Assembly: GCA_001898965.1 (NCBI GenBank)
Contig: MKVW01000001.1
Span: 457,081-521,080, forward strand
Length of the DNA stretch: 64,000 nt
Direction of reading: 5' to 3'
DNA from: Rhizobiales bacterium 62-17
Lineage (GTDB): Bacteria; Pseudomonadota; Alphaproteobacteria; Rhizobiales; Beijerinckiaceae
The notes beneath the pieces were generated by a model. The model was not told where the DNA came from. It was given only the letters and a program-made list of their open reading frames with translations, and did not search any database. The translations under genes were made by a program, and so were the position numbers. How positions within the stretch are numbered: position 1 is the stretch's first letter; each line of letters begins with the position of its first letter. Positions 15,829 to 24,023 of this stretch are shown here, piece after piece.

Positions 15829-16794
15829 CTATTTCGTTGCCGTCGCGGCCGGCGTGAAGAACTTCCCGTAGCGGGCCGCATCGCTCGCAAGCAGCTTGTC
15901 AAGGGCTTCCGGCGTGCTGCCGACAAGGTCAACGCCAAGCGTCGTGAAGCGCTTCTTCTGCTCCGGGTCGGCGATGACAGTCGCGAGATCCTTGTTCAGT
16001 TTGGCGACAAGGGGCTTGGGCGTCTGAACCGGTGCGAACACGCCGAACCAGCCGTCGAAGTCGACGTCCCCATAACCGGCTTCTTTCATCGTCGGCACGT
16101 CAGGCATAACCGGCATGCGCTTCGGGCTGGTGACAGCGAGTGCGCGCATCTTACCCGATTGCACCAGGTCGCCGGATGCATTGTAGAAGCTCATAAAGAT
16201 CGCCGTATCGCCACGCATGATGCTGATATTGGCTTCCGGCGTGCCGCGATAGGGCACGTGCACCAGATTGACGCCGGCGACCTGTTTGAACAGTTCCGAG
16301 GCGATATTGCCGGCACTGCCGACGCCAGCCGAGGCATAGTTGAGTTGACCAGGTTTGGATTTGGCGAGGTCGACAAGGTCTTTTACCGTCTTCGGGCCTT
16401 CCACCGGGGCGAGCATCACAACCGGTTGAGAAGCCACTTGCGTGATGCCGGCAAAATCCTTGATCGGATCGAAGTTGAGCGATTGATTAAGACTGCCGAT
16501 GATCGAGTGACCATTCGAGGTCAGCATGATCGTGTAGCCATCGGGTGCCGCCTTGGCGACGCTGGCGGTGCCAGGCAGGCCTGGACGGTTTTCGATGACG
16601 ACGGCTTGCTTCCACATACCTTCCAGCTGTGCGCCGAACGCGCGTGCAAGAAGATCGGTGTTGCTGCCGGCGCTAAACGGCACGACGATTCGTACCGGTT
16701 GATTGGGGAAGGCGCCGCCTCCCTGAGCCGCAGCAGGTGCTGCAGCGAATGCACACATTGCAATGCCGATGCTGAACGTCAGCGCGCGAACCAT
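15829..16794 (-). CDS. TctC/Bug-family periplasmic receptor
   Basis: A 321-residue binding protein with a signal peptide (about 1-23, ending AAPAAAQ) and family motifs FPNQPVRIVVPFSAGSNTD, ENRPGLPGTASVA and YASAGVGSAGNIASELF. No transporter membrane subunit is nearby. It converges on the PAS-GGDEF-EAL gene (8-bp gap) and diverges from a two-component system; its 5' leader contains a minus-strand terminator-like hairpin at 16871-16900. Confidence 0.92.
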   Translation of the reverse strand: MVRALTFSIGIAMCAFAAAPAAAQGGGAFPNQPVRIVVPFSAGSNTDLLARAFGAQLEGMWKQAVVIENRPGLPGTASVAKAAPDGYTIMLTSNGHSIIGSLNQSLNFDPIKDFAGITQVASQPVVMLAPVEGPKTVKDLVDLAKSKPGQLNYASAGVGSAGNIASELFKQVAGVNLVHVPYRGTPEANISIMRGDTAIFMSFYNASGDLVQSGKMRALAVTSPKRMPVMPDVPTMKEAGYGDVDFDGWFGVFAPVQTPKPLVAKLNKDLATVIADPEQKKRFTTLGVDLVGSTPEALDKLLASDAARYGKFFTPAATATK

Positions 16795-16870
16795 ATGTCC
16801 CTCCCTGGATACCAGTCTCCCGGTATCAAAGGTCGCACGGCGATGAAGTCTTTGGAAGAGTGGAGAGAAT

Positions 16871-16900
16871 AAAAAATGCCCCGGCTGAGCGCCGGGGCAT
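16871..16900 (-). terminator. Minus-strand intrinsic terminator or attenuator in the TctC leader
   Basis: ATGCCCCGGC (16876-16885) pairs with GCCGGGGCAT (16891-16900) around a five-base loop. Read on the minus strand the stem is followed by TTTTTTATTC, a complete intrinsic terminator. It lies 80 bases upstream of the TctC ATG and no minus-strand gene is seen further upstream, so it is either an attenuator of that gene or ends a short RNA. Confidence 0.75.
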
Positions 16901-17021
16901 TGATCGCTAATATGGCTCCCAATACAGAACTGGTGCTCGGAAATGTGGTTGAAATACAGGGAGAAACGGATGTCGTCGTGTGCGAAAAGTCACATACACG
17001 CATGACCAAAGTCATCTGAGG

Positions 17022-17051
17022 TGCAATGATTTGCAAATGCAATGATTTGCA
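17022..17051. promoter_or_regulatory. Tandem palindromic repeats upstream of the two-component system
   Basis: The 14-mer TGCAATGATTTGCA occurs at 17022-17035 and again at 17038-17051. Each copy is itself a dyad (TGCAA-TGAT-TTGCA), and the junction forms a further TTGCA-AA-TGCAA. The site lies 38 bases before the histidine kinase ATG and within the divergent gap to the TctC gene, so it is a good candidate binding site for the NarL-type regulator or another dimeric protein. Confidence 0.55.
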
Positions 17052-17089
17052 GTTGTTCTTTGCCGCATCTTTGATAGGTGAATGCAGGC

Positions 17090-18547
17090 ATGAGCGAAGC
17101 CACCACCGCACTCGCCATCGATAGTCTGCTGCGCGAAGATCTCATCGGTCTTGCCACACTCTCGGCTGATCTCGATGTCGTCTCCCGTCGCGGTCGTCTC
17201 AGCGCATGGCTGCCCTTAAGCGGCCCGTGTCTGCAAAGCATGCCGCTCTTCGGTCTCAAGGACGAATTGCTCGACATGCAGCGCACGGGATCGATCCTGT
17301 CTCTGCCGACATTGCATCTCGACGAAGTGAGCACCGAAAACCCGGTCGCGATTTCGATCCTCTGGGATGCCAACGCCAGCGCTTACTCTGTGCTGACTTT
17401 CCCCGATCGTGGCGCCGGCCAGATCGAGCAATTGCTCGAAGGAGAGCGGCGCAGCAAACAGGTCGCCGAAGAGCAGATGGCCGCCGAGCGTCAGGCGGCC
17501 CGCCGCGGCGAGGCGCGTTATCGCGACATCGTCGAAACGAGCACCGACTTTGTCGTCCGCCTCGACGACACCCTGGCCGTTACCTTCGCCAATCAGCGTT
17601 TGCGCGAATTCCTCGGACGCGATGAGGGCGCTTTGCTGGGCCAGTCCATCGATCATCTGCTCGGCGGGGCACAGGAACAGGGCTGGTTGCGTCTCCTGGA
17701 AGCGGAGCGTCCGCGCGACGAGGCCGTGTCCTTCGAAGCGGAAGCGCATTCCTCGGCAGCGGCATCCGTCTGGATCTGGTGGAGCGTCAACTGGCTGCCG
17801 GGGGAGGGAGCCCCTGGTGAATTCCAGGCGATTGGCCGCGACGTGACGCTGCTGCGCCAGTTGCGCGCCCATGTGCAAAAGGCCCACGAGGAGGCGCGGT
17901 CGGTGGCGATCGTTCGCGAGCGGCTGCGCATCGCCCGTGATCTGCACGACACGCTGGTTCAATCGATGGTGACGGTGCTGGCGCAGCTTCGTCTCGCCCG
18001 CCGGCTCGTGACCAGCCGTCCGGACGATCTGCCGGAGGAACTGGCCACAGCCGAGGCTGGCGTGGAAAAGGGGTTGAACGAGGCGCGCAATGCCCTCACC
18101 CAGGTCCGTCTGCAACTCGTCGACGAGGAGCGTCTGGGCGGCGCCCTGCAACGCCTGAGCGAGCGGGTGGCGCGGCGCTCTGGCCTCGACTTCGCTTTGG
18201 CGGTCGACCCGGATTGCGCGCATCTGGCGGGTCCTTCCGCGGAAGCCATTTTCCGGATCGCGGAGGAAGCGGCGCGCAACGTGGAAATTCATGCCTGTGC
18301 GCGAAATCTTCGGATCGCGGTACGGCGCGAGAATGGCGGGGTGGAGACAGCCGAACGGATCCACGTCGAGATCGTCGATGATGGGATCGGCTTCGATCCG
18401 GCGTTGGTGCCGACACGGCACTTCGGTATCATAGGCATGAAGGAACAGGTCGCCCTGCGCGGCGGAGAGTTCGACATCTGGAGCAAACCGGGGCAGGGCG
18501 TGCGTCTGACCCTGTCCATTCCAGTCGACAGCAAGGTGGAACGCTGA
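17090..18547 (+). CDS. Cytoplasmic PAS-containing sensor histidine kinase (NarL/DesK type)
   Basis: About 485 residues from the ATG at 17090 (TAGGTG upstream); a GTG at 17078 would add four. No membrane segment is visible. Order: an N-terminal region (1-110) of unknown fold, a coiled coil (about 113-140), a PAS domain (about 142-258), HisKA_3 with the phospho-acceptor His286 in IARDLHDTLVQS, and HATPase_c with Asn397 (EEAARNVEIHA) and the DDGIGFD and FGIIGMKEQ boxes. It pairs with the response regulator that starts one base after its stop. A soluble ligand or redox signal is inferred; the signal is unknown. Confidence 0.92.
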   Translation: MSEATTALAIDSLLREDLIGLATLSADLDVVSRRGRLSAWLPLSGPCLQSMPLFGLKDELLDMQRTGSILSLPTLHLDEVSTENPVAISILWDANASAYSVLTFPDRGAGQIEQLLEGERRSKQVAEEQMAAERQAARRGEARYRDIVETSTDFVVRLDDTLAVTFANQRLREFLGRDEGALLGQSIDHLLGGAQEQGWLRLLEAERPRDEAVSFEAEAHSSAAASVWIWWSVNWLPGEGAPGEFQAIGRDVTLLRQLRAHVQKAHEEARSVAIVRERLRIARDLHDTLVQSMVTVLAQLRLARRLVTSRPDDLPEELATAEAGVEKGLNEARNALTQVRLQLVDEERLGGALQRLSERVARRSGLDFALAVDPDCAHLAGPSAEAIFRIAEEAARNVEIHACARNLRIAVRRENGGVETAERIHVEIVDDGIGFDPALVPTRHFGIIGMKEQVALRGGEFDIWSKPGQGVRLTLSIPVDSKVER

Positions 18548-18548
18548 G

Positions 18549-19220
18549 ATGAATGCCCAAACCTCGCGCATTCGCGTCATGTTGGTCGAGGACCAGACGC
18601 TGTTGCGGCGCGCCTTCGCGAAACTGCTGTCGCTGGAAGAGGACATCGAAATAGCGGCGGAAGCGGCCGATGGCGAAGAAGCCATCCGCATGGCGCGCGC
18701 CCATCGTCCCGATGTCATCCTAATGGATCTGCAGATGCCGCGTCTCGATGGCATCGCGGCGACGCGCCGGATCATTGCCGATCTGCCCGAGACGCATGTG
18801 ATCGTGTTGACGACTTTCGAGGACGACGAGCAGATTTTCAACGCGATCAATGCCGGCGCCGCTGGCTATCTTTTGAAGGATTCGCGCGAAGCCGAAATCA
18901 TCGAAGCGATCCGCGTGGCAGCGAAGGGCGCGTCGGCTCTGTCGCCGCGCATTGCCCATAAACTTCTGACAGCCTTCAAAACGATGAACGCACCCGATCC
19001 AGATGAGCCGGTCGTCGCCGATGGCAACGATCTGACCGATCGGGAGGCTGGCATTCTTGCTCTGCTCGTCGCCGGCAAGAGCAATCGCGAAATCGCCGAC
19101 GAATTGTCCTTGGCGGAAGGGACAATCAAGAATTACGTCAGCCGCATTCTCTCCAAACATGATGCGCGCAGCCGCACGGAGCTGGTTGCCCGTTCGCTCC
19201 GTCGGCCGACACGTCAGTAG
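18549..19220 (+). CDS. NarL/FixJ-type response regulator
   Basis: A 223-residue regulator with a receiver domain (about 8-125: acidic Glu14-Asp15, phospho-acceptor Asp60 in VILMDLQMP, conserved Lys in GYLLKDS) and a LuxR-type HTH (about 155-215: LTDREAGILALLVAGKSNRE, then IADELSLAEGTIKNYVSRIL). It is the output partner of the kinase encoded immediately upstream. Possible targets are its own operon and the divergent TctC receptor, because paired palindromes lie between them. Confidence 0.95.
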   Translation: MNAQTSRIRVMLVEDQTLLRRAFAKLLSLEEDIEIAAEAADGEEAIRMARAHRPDVILMDLQMPRLDGIAATRRIIADLPETHVIVLTTFEDDEQIFNAINAGAAGYLLKDSREAEIIEAIRVAAKGASALSPRIAHKLLTAFKTMNAPDPDEPVVADGNDLTDREAGILALLVAGKSNREIADELSLAEGTIKNYVSRILSKHDARSRTELVARSLRRPTRQ

Positions 19221-19226
19221 CGTCGA

Positions 19227-19682
19227 TCAGCCCGGCGGCGGCAGGAAGTGGATGTTGTATTGCGCCGCCAAGGCGATCACCTCGTCGGGCTTCTGTTCCT
19301 TCATGTTGTGAATGGCCCAGAATAGATCGTAAAGCCGCTGTGACGGCGCAACCCAGAACAACGTTTTTACCGTCTGTCCCGATTTGTTGAAAATGCCATG
19401 CGGTTTGCCGCGGGGCAGGCGCACCGTGTCGCCAGGCGTCGCGAAGGCATCCCGGCCGTCGAGCATGAAATCGAGCCGTCCTTCCAGGATGTAGAGATAT
19501 TCATCTTGATCGGGGTGAACATGCGGCGGCACGAATGTGCCGTCCGGAAAGGTTGCATGCCAGGAGAAGGAATCCTGCGTGTAGGATTTCGGCACATAGG
19601 TCTGGCCGAGAATATGCCAGCGAATATCCTGCAGACCATCGTTGGCGCGGGTGATGTCAGCGGTTTCAAGCGGAAACGTCAT
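19227..19682 (-). CDS. Cupin-domain protein
   Basis: A 151-residue single-domain cupin. Motif 1 is HVHPDQDEYLYILEG with metal-ligand candidates His54, His56 and Glu61; motif 2 is GDTVRLPRGKPHGIFN with His95. These four residues would bind a divalent metal. The gene converges on the response regulator and diverges from a flavin monooxygenase, which may act in the same pathway. Whether it is an enzyme or a sensor-like cupin cannot be told. Confidence 0.85.
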   Translation of the reverse strand: MTFPLETADITRANDGLQDIRWHILGQTYVPKSYTQDSFSWHATFPDGTFVPPHVHPDQDEYLYILEGRLDFMLDGRDAFATPGDTVRLPRGKPHGIFNKSGQTVKTLFWVAPSQRLYDLFWAIHNMKEQKPDEVIALAAQYNIHFLPPPG

Positions 19683-19854
19683 GGCCTGATCTCCTGTCGG
19701 CGGATCGAAAACCGAAATGAACGCGGCTCAGCTCGCAAAGCCACATCAGCCGCGAAAGTTTGTCAACCGAGGATCACCGCATGATGACCAGGATGGTTGC
19801 CTTCCGAGCCGTCAGGGGTGATGGTGGCGATGAAAGCGAGCCAGGAGAGAGCCG

Positions 19855-21081
19855 ATGAAGGCCATCATCGTTGGCGGCGGGGTCGGCGGTCTGACCACCG
19901 CATTGATGCTGCATGCGCGTGGAATCGCCTGCGAAATCTATGAGCAATCCGAAAAAATCCAGGAGCTTGGTGTCGGCATCAATACGTTGCCGCACGCGAT
20001 CAAGGAACTCGCCGGTCTTGATCTGCTGGAGCGGCTTGATGCGGTCGCCATTCGCACCGAGGAATTATTTTATCTGACGCGTCACGGGCAGCAGGTCTGG
20101 CACGAGAAGCGGGGCTTGAGCGCGGGTCATGACGTCCCGCAGTTTTCAATCCATCGTGGTCGGTTGCAAGGTGTCATTCATGACGCGGTGATCGAGCGAT
20201 TGGGCGCTGCCGCCGTCCACACCGGCTGTCGGCTGGGGGCTTACCATCAAGATGAAGGCGGCGTGACGGCCTATTTCTTCAACCGTTCCGGTGCGCATGT
20301 GGCAACTGCGCGCGGCGATATTCTCATTGGCGCCGATGGTATCCATTCGAAAGTCCGTCAAACCTTGTTCCCCGAGGAAGGGCCGCCGTGCTGGAACGGC
20401 TTGATGCTTTGGCGTGGTGCTCATGATTGGCCAGCGTTTCTCACCGGACGCTCGATGATCATCGCCGGCGGCTTGAATGCCAAGGCCGTCATTTATCCGA
20501 TCGCGAAAGGTAGTTCCGGGCAGCAACTCACCAATTGGGCGATCATGGCGCGGATCGGCGATGGATCGAAACCGCCGCCACGCCGCGAGGACTGGTCGCG
20601 CGTTGGCCTGCGCGAGGAGCTGCAGCCATTCATCGACGGGTTCGCGATCCCGCAGGTGGACTTCGCGGCCTTGATCGATGCCACGCCAGAATTTTGGGAA
20701 TATCCCTGTTGCGATCGCGATCCTTTACCTTATTGGTCAAGTGGCCGCGTGACGCTGCTCGGCGATGCGGCGCATCCCATGTATCCGGTCGGTTCCAACG
20801 GGGCTTCGCAGGCGATCCTCGATGCACGGGCTCTGGCCGATGCTCTGGTGCGGGCGGAACATCCACGGCAGGCGCTGGCTGCCTATGAGACGCAGCGCGT
20901 GCCCATGACGGCTGACATCGTGGCCTCCAACCGTCGTGGTGGCCCTGAGGGTGTGATCGATGTCGTCGAGGAACTCGCGCCGAGCGGTTTTGGCGATATC
21001 GATACTGTCCTGAGCTTTAAGGACAGGGAAGCCATCGTCAGGGGGTATGCGGCGCGAGCGGGATTCGCTGTGCGCAATTAG
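19855..21081 (+). CDS. FAD-dependent monooxygenase related to PhzS
   Basis: A 408-residue class A flavoprotein hydroxylase. FAD motifs: GGGVGG at 7-12, ILIGADGIHSKVR (DG motif), and LLGDAAHPMYPVGSNGASQA (GD motif). Phrases such as ELGVGINTLPHA, QFSIHRGRLQ, MLWRGAHDWPAF and YPCCDRDPLPYWSSGRVTLL align by eye with PhzS-type flavin-dependent oxidoreductases better than with salicylate hydroxylase. No phenazine core genes are present, so a different aromatic or N-heterocyclic substrate is likely. Its stop overlaps the convergent GTPase gene by 4 bp. Confidence 0.88.
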   Translation: MKAIIVGGGVGGLTTALMLHARGIACEIYEQSEKIQELGVGINTLPHAIKELAGLDLLERLDAVAIRTEELFYLTRHGQQVWHEKRGLSAGHDVPQFSIHRGRLQGVIHDAVIERLGAAAVHTGCRLGAYHQDEGGVTAYFFNRSGAHVATARGDILIGADGIHSKVRQTLFPEEGPPCWNGLMLWRGAHDWPAFLTGRSMIIAGGLNAKAVIYPIAKGSSGQQLTNWAIMARIGDGSKPPPRREDWSRVGLREELQPFIDGFAIPQVDFAALIDATPEFWEYPCCDRDPLPYWSSGRVTLLGDAAHPMYPVGSNGASQAILDARALADALVRAEHPRQALAAYETQRVPMTADIVASNRRGGPEGVIDVVEELAPSGFGDIDTVLSFKDREAIVRGYAARAGFAVRN

Positions 21082-21584
21082 CGTTGCGCGCGTCGCCATA
21101 GATCGATGCCGAGGCTTTGAAAGAGTTCGGCAACGCCGACACCGGTCTTGGCGCTGGTCGCGAGCACCGATCCGTCCGAAAAGCCCGGTGCGGTTGCGTC
21201 GTCGATCCCCGGCGCAAGATCGATCTTGTTGACGATGGCGCGGACAGGGCGGCCCGGAAACCGTTCGCTAAAGGACGTAACGAGGCCGTTCATTTTCGTG
21301 ACGGTGGTCGGGCGCGTCGCGTCGCTGACGACAATGGCGCCCGATGCGCCGCCGATATAGGCGGTGTCGAAAATGCGCTGGCCGAATTCGCCATCCGTAT
21401 CCCAGATGATCAATTTCACCGGGCAATTGTCGCACTCCGGCGAAAGCGCGAATTCGTAGGTCATGATGTCGACGCCGATCGTCGTCTTGTAGTCGGCCTC
21501 GAAACGACCGAACACCATTCGCCGCGCCACGGACGATTTGCCGACGCCGATATCTCCAAGCATCATGATTTTAGCGGTAATCAC
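21078..21584 (-). CDS. Ras/Rab-like small GTPase
   Basis: A 168-residue small GTPase that looks like the eukaryotic Ras superfamily: P-loop GDIGVGKSS (10-18), switch I Thr35 in TTIGVD, switch II WDTDGEFGQR (61-70), NKID (119-122) and TSAK (143-146). The catalytic Gln of Ras (DTAGQ) is replaced by Glu66, and a Cys-x2-Cys pair (51, 54) sits between strands 2 and 3. There is no C-terminal prenylation box. Start is GTG at 21584 with AGGTGAG upstream, overlapping the stop of the OmpA-domain gene region, so the two are translated together. It resembles the prokaryotic MglA/Rup groups in concept; which group is not decidable by eye. Confidence 0.9.
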   Translation of the reverse strand: MITAKIMMLGDIGVGKSSVARRMVFGRFEADYKTTIGVDIMTYEFALSPECDNCPVKLIIWDTDGEFGQRIFDTAYIGGASGAIVVSDATRPTTVTKMNGLVTSFSERFPGRPVRAIVNKIDLAPGIDDATAPGFSDGSVLATSAKTGVGVAELFQSLGIDLWRRAQR

Positions 21585-21591
21585 GCGGCGC

Positions 21592-23367
21592 TCACCTGGC
21601 TTCGTCGCTGGCGTTCAGCATTTCGAAGGAAACGCGCCGGTCCTGATCCTGCGCTTTGTCGGCGGCGATCGGGCTATAGGCGCGCGACGCTAGGATCAAC
21701 TGACGCGCGGGAATGCCCGCTTGTTGGAAGAGTTTCGCGACAAACTCGGCCCGCTCCCGCGCGATGCGTCGGTTGATCGCAACCGTTCCCGTCTGATCGG
21801 CATAACCGACGACGCGAAGGCCAAGTCCCGTTTCACGCAGGATCGGTGCGATCGCCGCAATGACGTTGGCGGCGTTCGGATCGTCCGTCGTGGCTTCGCC
21901 CGTACGGAAGAAAATTGCTCGGCCGGCGATGGTCGCGAACAGTCTGGCGCGCGGCGTATCGAGCTGCGCTTTGATTGCCGCCAGTTCCTTGTCGGTCGCC
22001 GCCGTAGTGGCGCTCAACCGTTGCGAAATCGACTGGCTGGTCTGGCTGGCGTTGCGGTTGGCTTCCTGAAAATTCGCTTGCACATCCGCCAACTGCTTCT
22101 GCAAAGCGGCGATGCGTTCGTCCGCTTTCACGCCTTCGGCCCGCAATTGCTCGATCGTATTCTGACGCTGTTCAGACTGCGAGAGTGTGGTGACGGTCTG
22201 CATATTGGTCGTCAGTTTGTAACTCGGCGCGGCGGCTTGGACGGCTTCAGCCAGTGTCTTCGTCGCTTGGGAATCATTGGAGAGGCCCCGCAGAGACATG
22301 GTGCCCGATGCATGATCGAAACTGAGGTCGATCGGGAAGGCACTTAATTGCGGCGTGCGGGCGACATTGTCTTCGAAAGCCGTTCGCGCGCCGCGTTCGA
22401 TATTCCAATGCATCATCGAGCGCACGCCAAAAAACAGCAGCAACGCACCGATCGCCGCCGCCAGAAACCAGAAGCCGAAGCCGCCTTTGCGGGGTGTTGA
22501 TGGATCGTCGCGGAGAATGCTCAACGCAACCTGTTCGACCTGACGGCCCGAGGCAGGCTCGCCCAGCCGCAACTCATTGAGGTAGCGCACGAAGGCGGCA
22601 TCGGCTTCGCGTTCGTCGGCAGGGCTCATGACGCCGGTGACTTCGCCGGCGATGATGAAGTTCGGCGATGCCCGCATGATGATCTGGCTGACGCCCAGAT
22701 CAAGCGTGCGCAGCTCGCCATGCTGGGCTTCAAAGACGCTGGAAGCGAATTCGGTAATCGCGGCGATGAGGCCGCTGACCAGGTCGGCGTTCTGCATCTG
22801 GACGGGATCGCGCGCCCAGCTTCCTAGTAGGACGCCGCTTTTGCGCTCCAGCAGCAGCAGGCGGCGCAGCACGGGGCGCGCCGTTTCAGCCAGAGCGATT
22901 TCACTGATCGGCCGCCCGCTCGTCCAGGACTTGAGCCGCCAGCGCCACTGGCGGGCGGACAGCATCGTGTCGATGCGTTGATTGATCGAAGCGACGAGTT
23001 CGCGGAAGGCGTTCGCTACCGCCGCCGAAACCAGCCGGCCGGTGATCGGATAAAGCGCCTCGACCATCATGTCGCGCGAATTGCGGATTTCCGATTGGAT
23101 CGCGGCGACGACGACGGGCGCGATCGCTTGCGCCAATTCGCGGTGACGCGCCACTTCGGCGCGTCGAAGCGCTTCCACCAGCACGTCCGCTGTTGCTTGT
23201 TCGAGCCGCTCAGGCGAGCCAACTCGGCGATCGATACGCTCGTAGCCTTGCTCCAGCCGGTCGAGCCGGTTGGTCTCCGGCTCCAGCAGTAAGGCTTTCA
23301 GGCGTGCCAAATCACCCGTTTCGGGGTGTCCGTCCGCGCCTGCGTTAGCTGGACTTTCTTGAGGCAC
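21592..23367 (-). CDS. Trans-envelope protein with OmpA-like C-terminal domain, GTPase partner
   Basis: About 591 residues from GTG at 23367 (AGGAA six bases upstream); a TTG at 23412 would extend it by 15. Order: helical N-terminus (about 10-150); a domain (about 165-265: LLLLERKSGVLLGSW, DLVSGLIAAITEFASSVFE, LDLGVSQIIMRASPNF) that recalls Roadblock/LC7 domains; one membrane segment (about 297-315); a BON-like stretch (about 325-390: GTMSLRGLSND); a coiled coil (about 398-475); an OmpA/MotB peptidoglycan-binding domain (about 475-590: VVGYADQTGT with Asp524, then RRIARERAEF). Predicted topology is cytoplasmic N-terminus and periplasmic wall-binding C-terminus. The Roadblock-like reading is inference and matters because such domains regulate small GTPases. 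Confidence 0.82.
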   Translation of the reverse strand: MPQESPANAGADGHPETGDLARLKALLLEPETNRLDRLEQGYERIDRRVGSPERLEQATADVLVEALRRAEVARHRELAQAIAPVVVAAIQSEIRNSRDMMVEALYPITGRLVSAAVANAFRELVASINQRIDTMLSARQWRWRLKSWTSGRPISEIALAETARPVLRRLLLLERKSGVLLGSWARDPVQMQNADLVSGLIAAITEFASSVFEAQHGELRTLDLGVSQIIMRASPNFIIAGEVTGVMSPADEREADAAFVRYLNELRLGEPASGRQVEQVALSILRDDPSTPRKGGFGFWFLAAAIGALLLFFGVRSMMHWNIERGARTAFEDNVARTPQLSAFPIDLSFDHASGTMSLRGLSNDSQATKTLAEAVQAAAPSYKLTTNMQTVTTLSQSEQRQNTIEQLRAEGVKADERIAALQKQLADVQANFQEANRNASQTSQSISQRLSATTAATDKELAAIKAQLDTPRARLFATIAGRAIFFRTGEATTDDPNAANVIAAIAPILRETGLGLRVVGYADQTGTVAINRRIARERAEFVAKLFQQAGIPARQLILASRAYSPIAADKAQDQDRRVSFEMLNASDEAR

Positions 23368-23680
23368 TGAGGTTCCTGACGGTAGCGCCCAAGTCGGTGA
23401 TCGCCCTGCCAATATCGTCGATCGTGGTCAGGCGACGCTCTTCCGTGTCGCGTTGCAATTCGTCGAGCCGTGTCTCGATCTGCTGCAAGCGCACCAGAAT
23501 TTCGGCGTGTAGCGCATCGACTTTGGCTTCCAACTTGCCGTCGAGCTGAGTGAGCCGTTGGTCGATGCCGCGGTTGCTCTCGCCAAACAGCAGTTCACGA
23601 ACCTGGTCGATCGTCGTGGGAGTAGGTGCAGCGACGCCGCCGTTCAACGCCTCGCCCTGAGCCTCTTTTCTCACCGCCAT
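23345..23680 (-). CDS. Small coiled-coil protein upstream of the OmpA-domain gene
   Basis: About 111 residues from the ATG at 23680 (MAVRKEAQGE), preceded by GGAGGCGGT; a longer frame to 23746 has no ribosome-binding site. From about residue 30 to 85 it is a heptad-rich coiled coil (LTQLDGKLEAKVDALHAEIL and LQQIETRLDELQRDTE). No signal peptide or membrane segment. It overlaps the OmpA-domain gene by about 23 bp, making it the first gene of a three-gene unit with the GTPase. I recognise no family. Confidence 0.75.
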   Translation of the reverse strand: MAVRKEAQGEALNGGVAAPTPTTIDQVRELLFGESNRGIDQRLTQLDGKLEAKVDALHAEILVRLQQIETRLDELQRDTEERRLTTIDDIGRAITDLGATVRNLSASRKSS

Positions 23681-24023
23681 ACCGCCTCCGAACTCAAATC
23701 CAATAGCGCCGCGTCCGCGACGTCGAGATGACGGGCGACCAAACACCGCCGCCTATCCCTTAAAGTTATTTTATCCAGGTGAGAAAAGTCATGTTTTTAT
23801 TCCTCAAGCAATGGATTTTTGCGGCCATACACGCCGTTTGTCATTGTTTTTAACCGAACTTCCGTTGCTGAAGCGGCGGCTACTCTATCATCCGCTCACC
23901 CAAGAATGATGAAATCATTGTTGAATCTTAAGGGAATAAGGCTGGCTGATTGGGGCTTGCGCGCGTGACGGCCCGCGTGACACATGCAGGCCACCAACAA
24001 CGATATAAACGGGAGAGAAGCGC
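23681..24023. promoter_or_regulatory. Divergent intergenic region with a 23-bp dyad
   Basis: About 340 bases, relatively A/T-rich, between two divergent operons. At 23901-23923 there is CAAgAATGAT-gaa-ATCATTgTTG, an almost perfect dyad of 10-base half sites with one mismatch, about 100 bases before the TctC ATG. It is a plausible operator for a dimeric repressor. GGGAGAGAAG near 24012 is the ribosome-binding site. No gene is seen. Confidence 0.5.

Noticed and set aside
17216..18850. Long minus-strand open frame opposite the histidine kinase and response regulator
   Set aside because: Both plus-strand genes have complete, well-ordered motifs; the antisense frame has none.
19855..21081. Phenazine biosynthesis locus based on the PhzS-like protein
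   Set aside because: None of the core phenazine genes is nearby; only the oxygenase family resemblance is seen.
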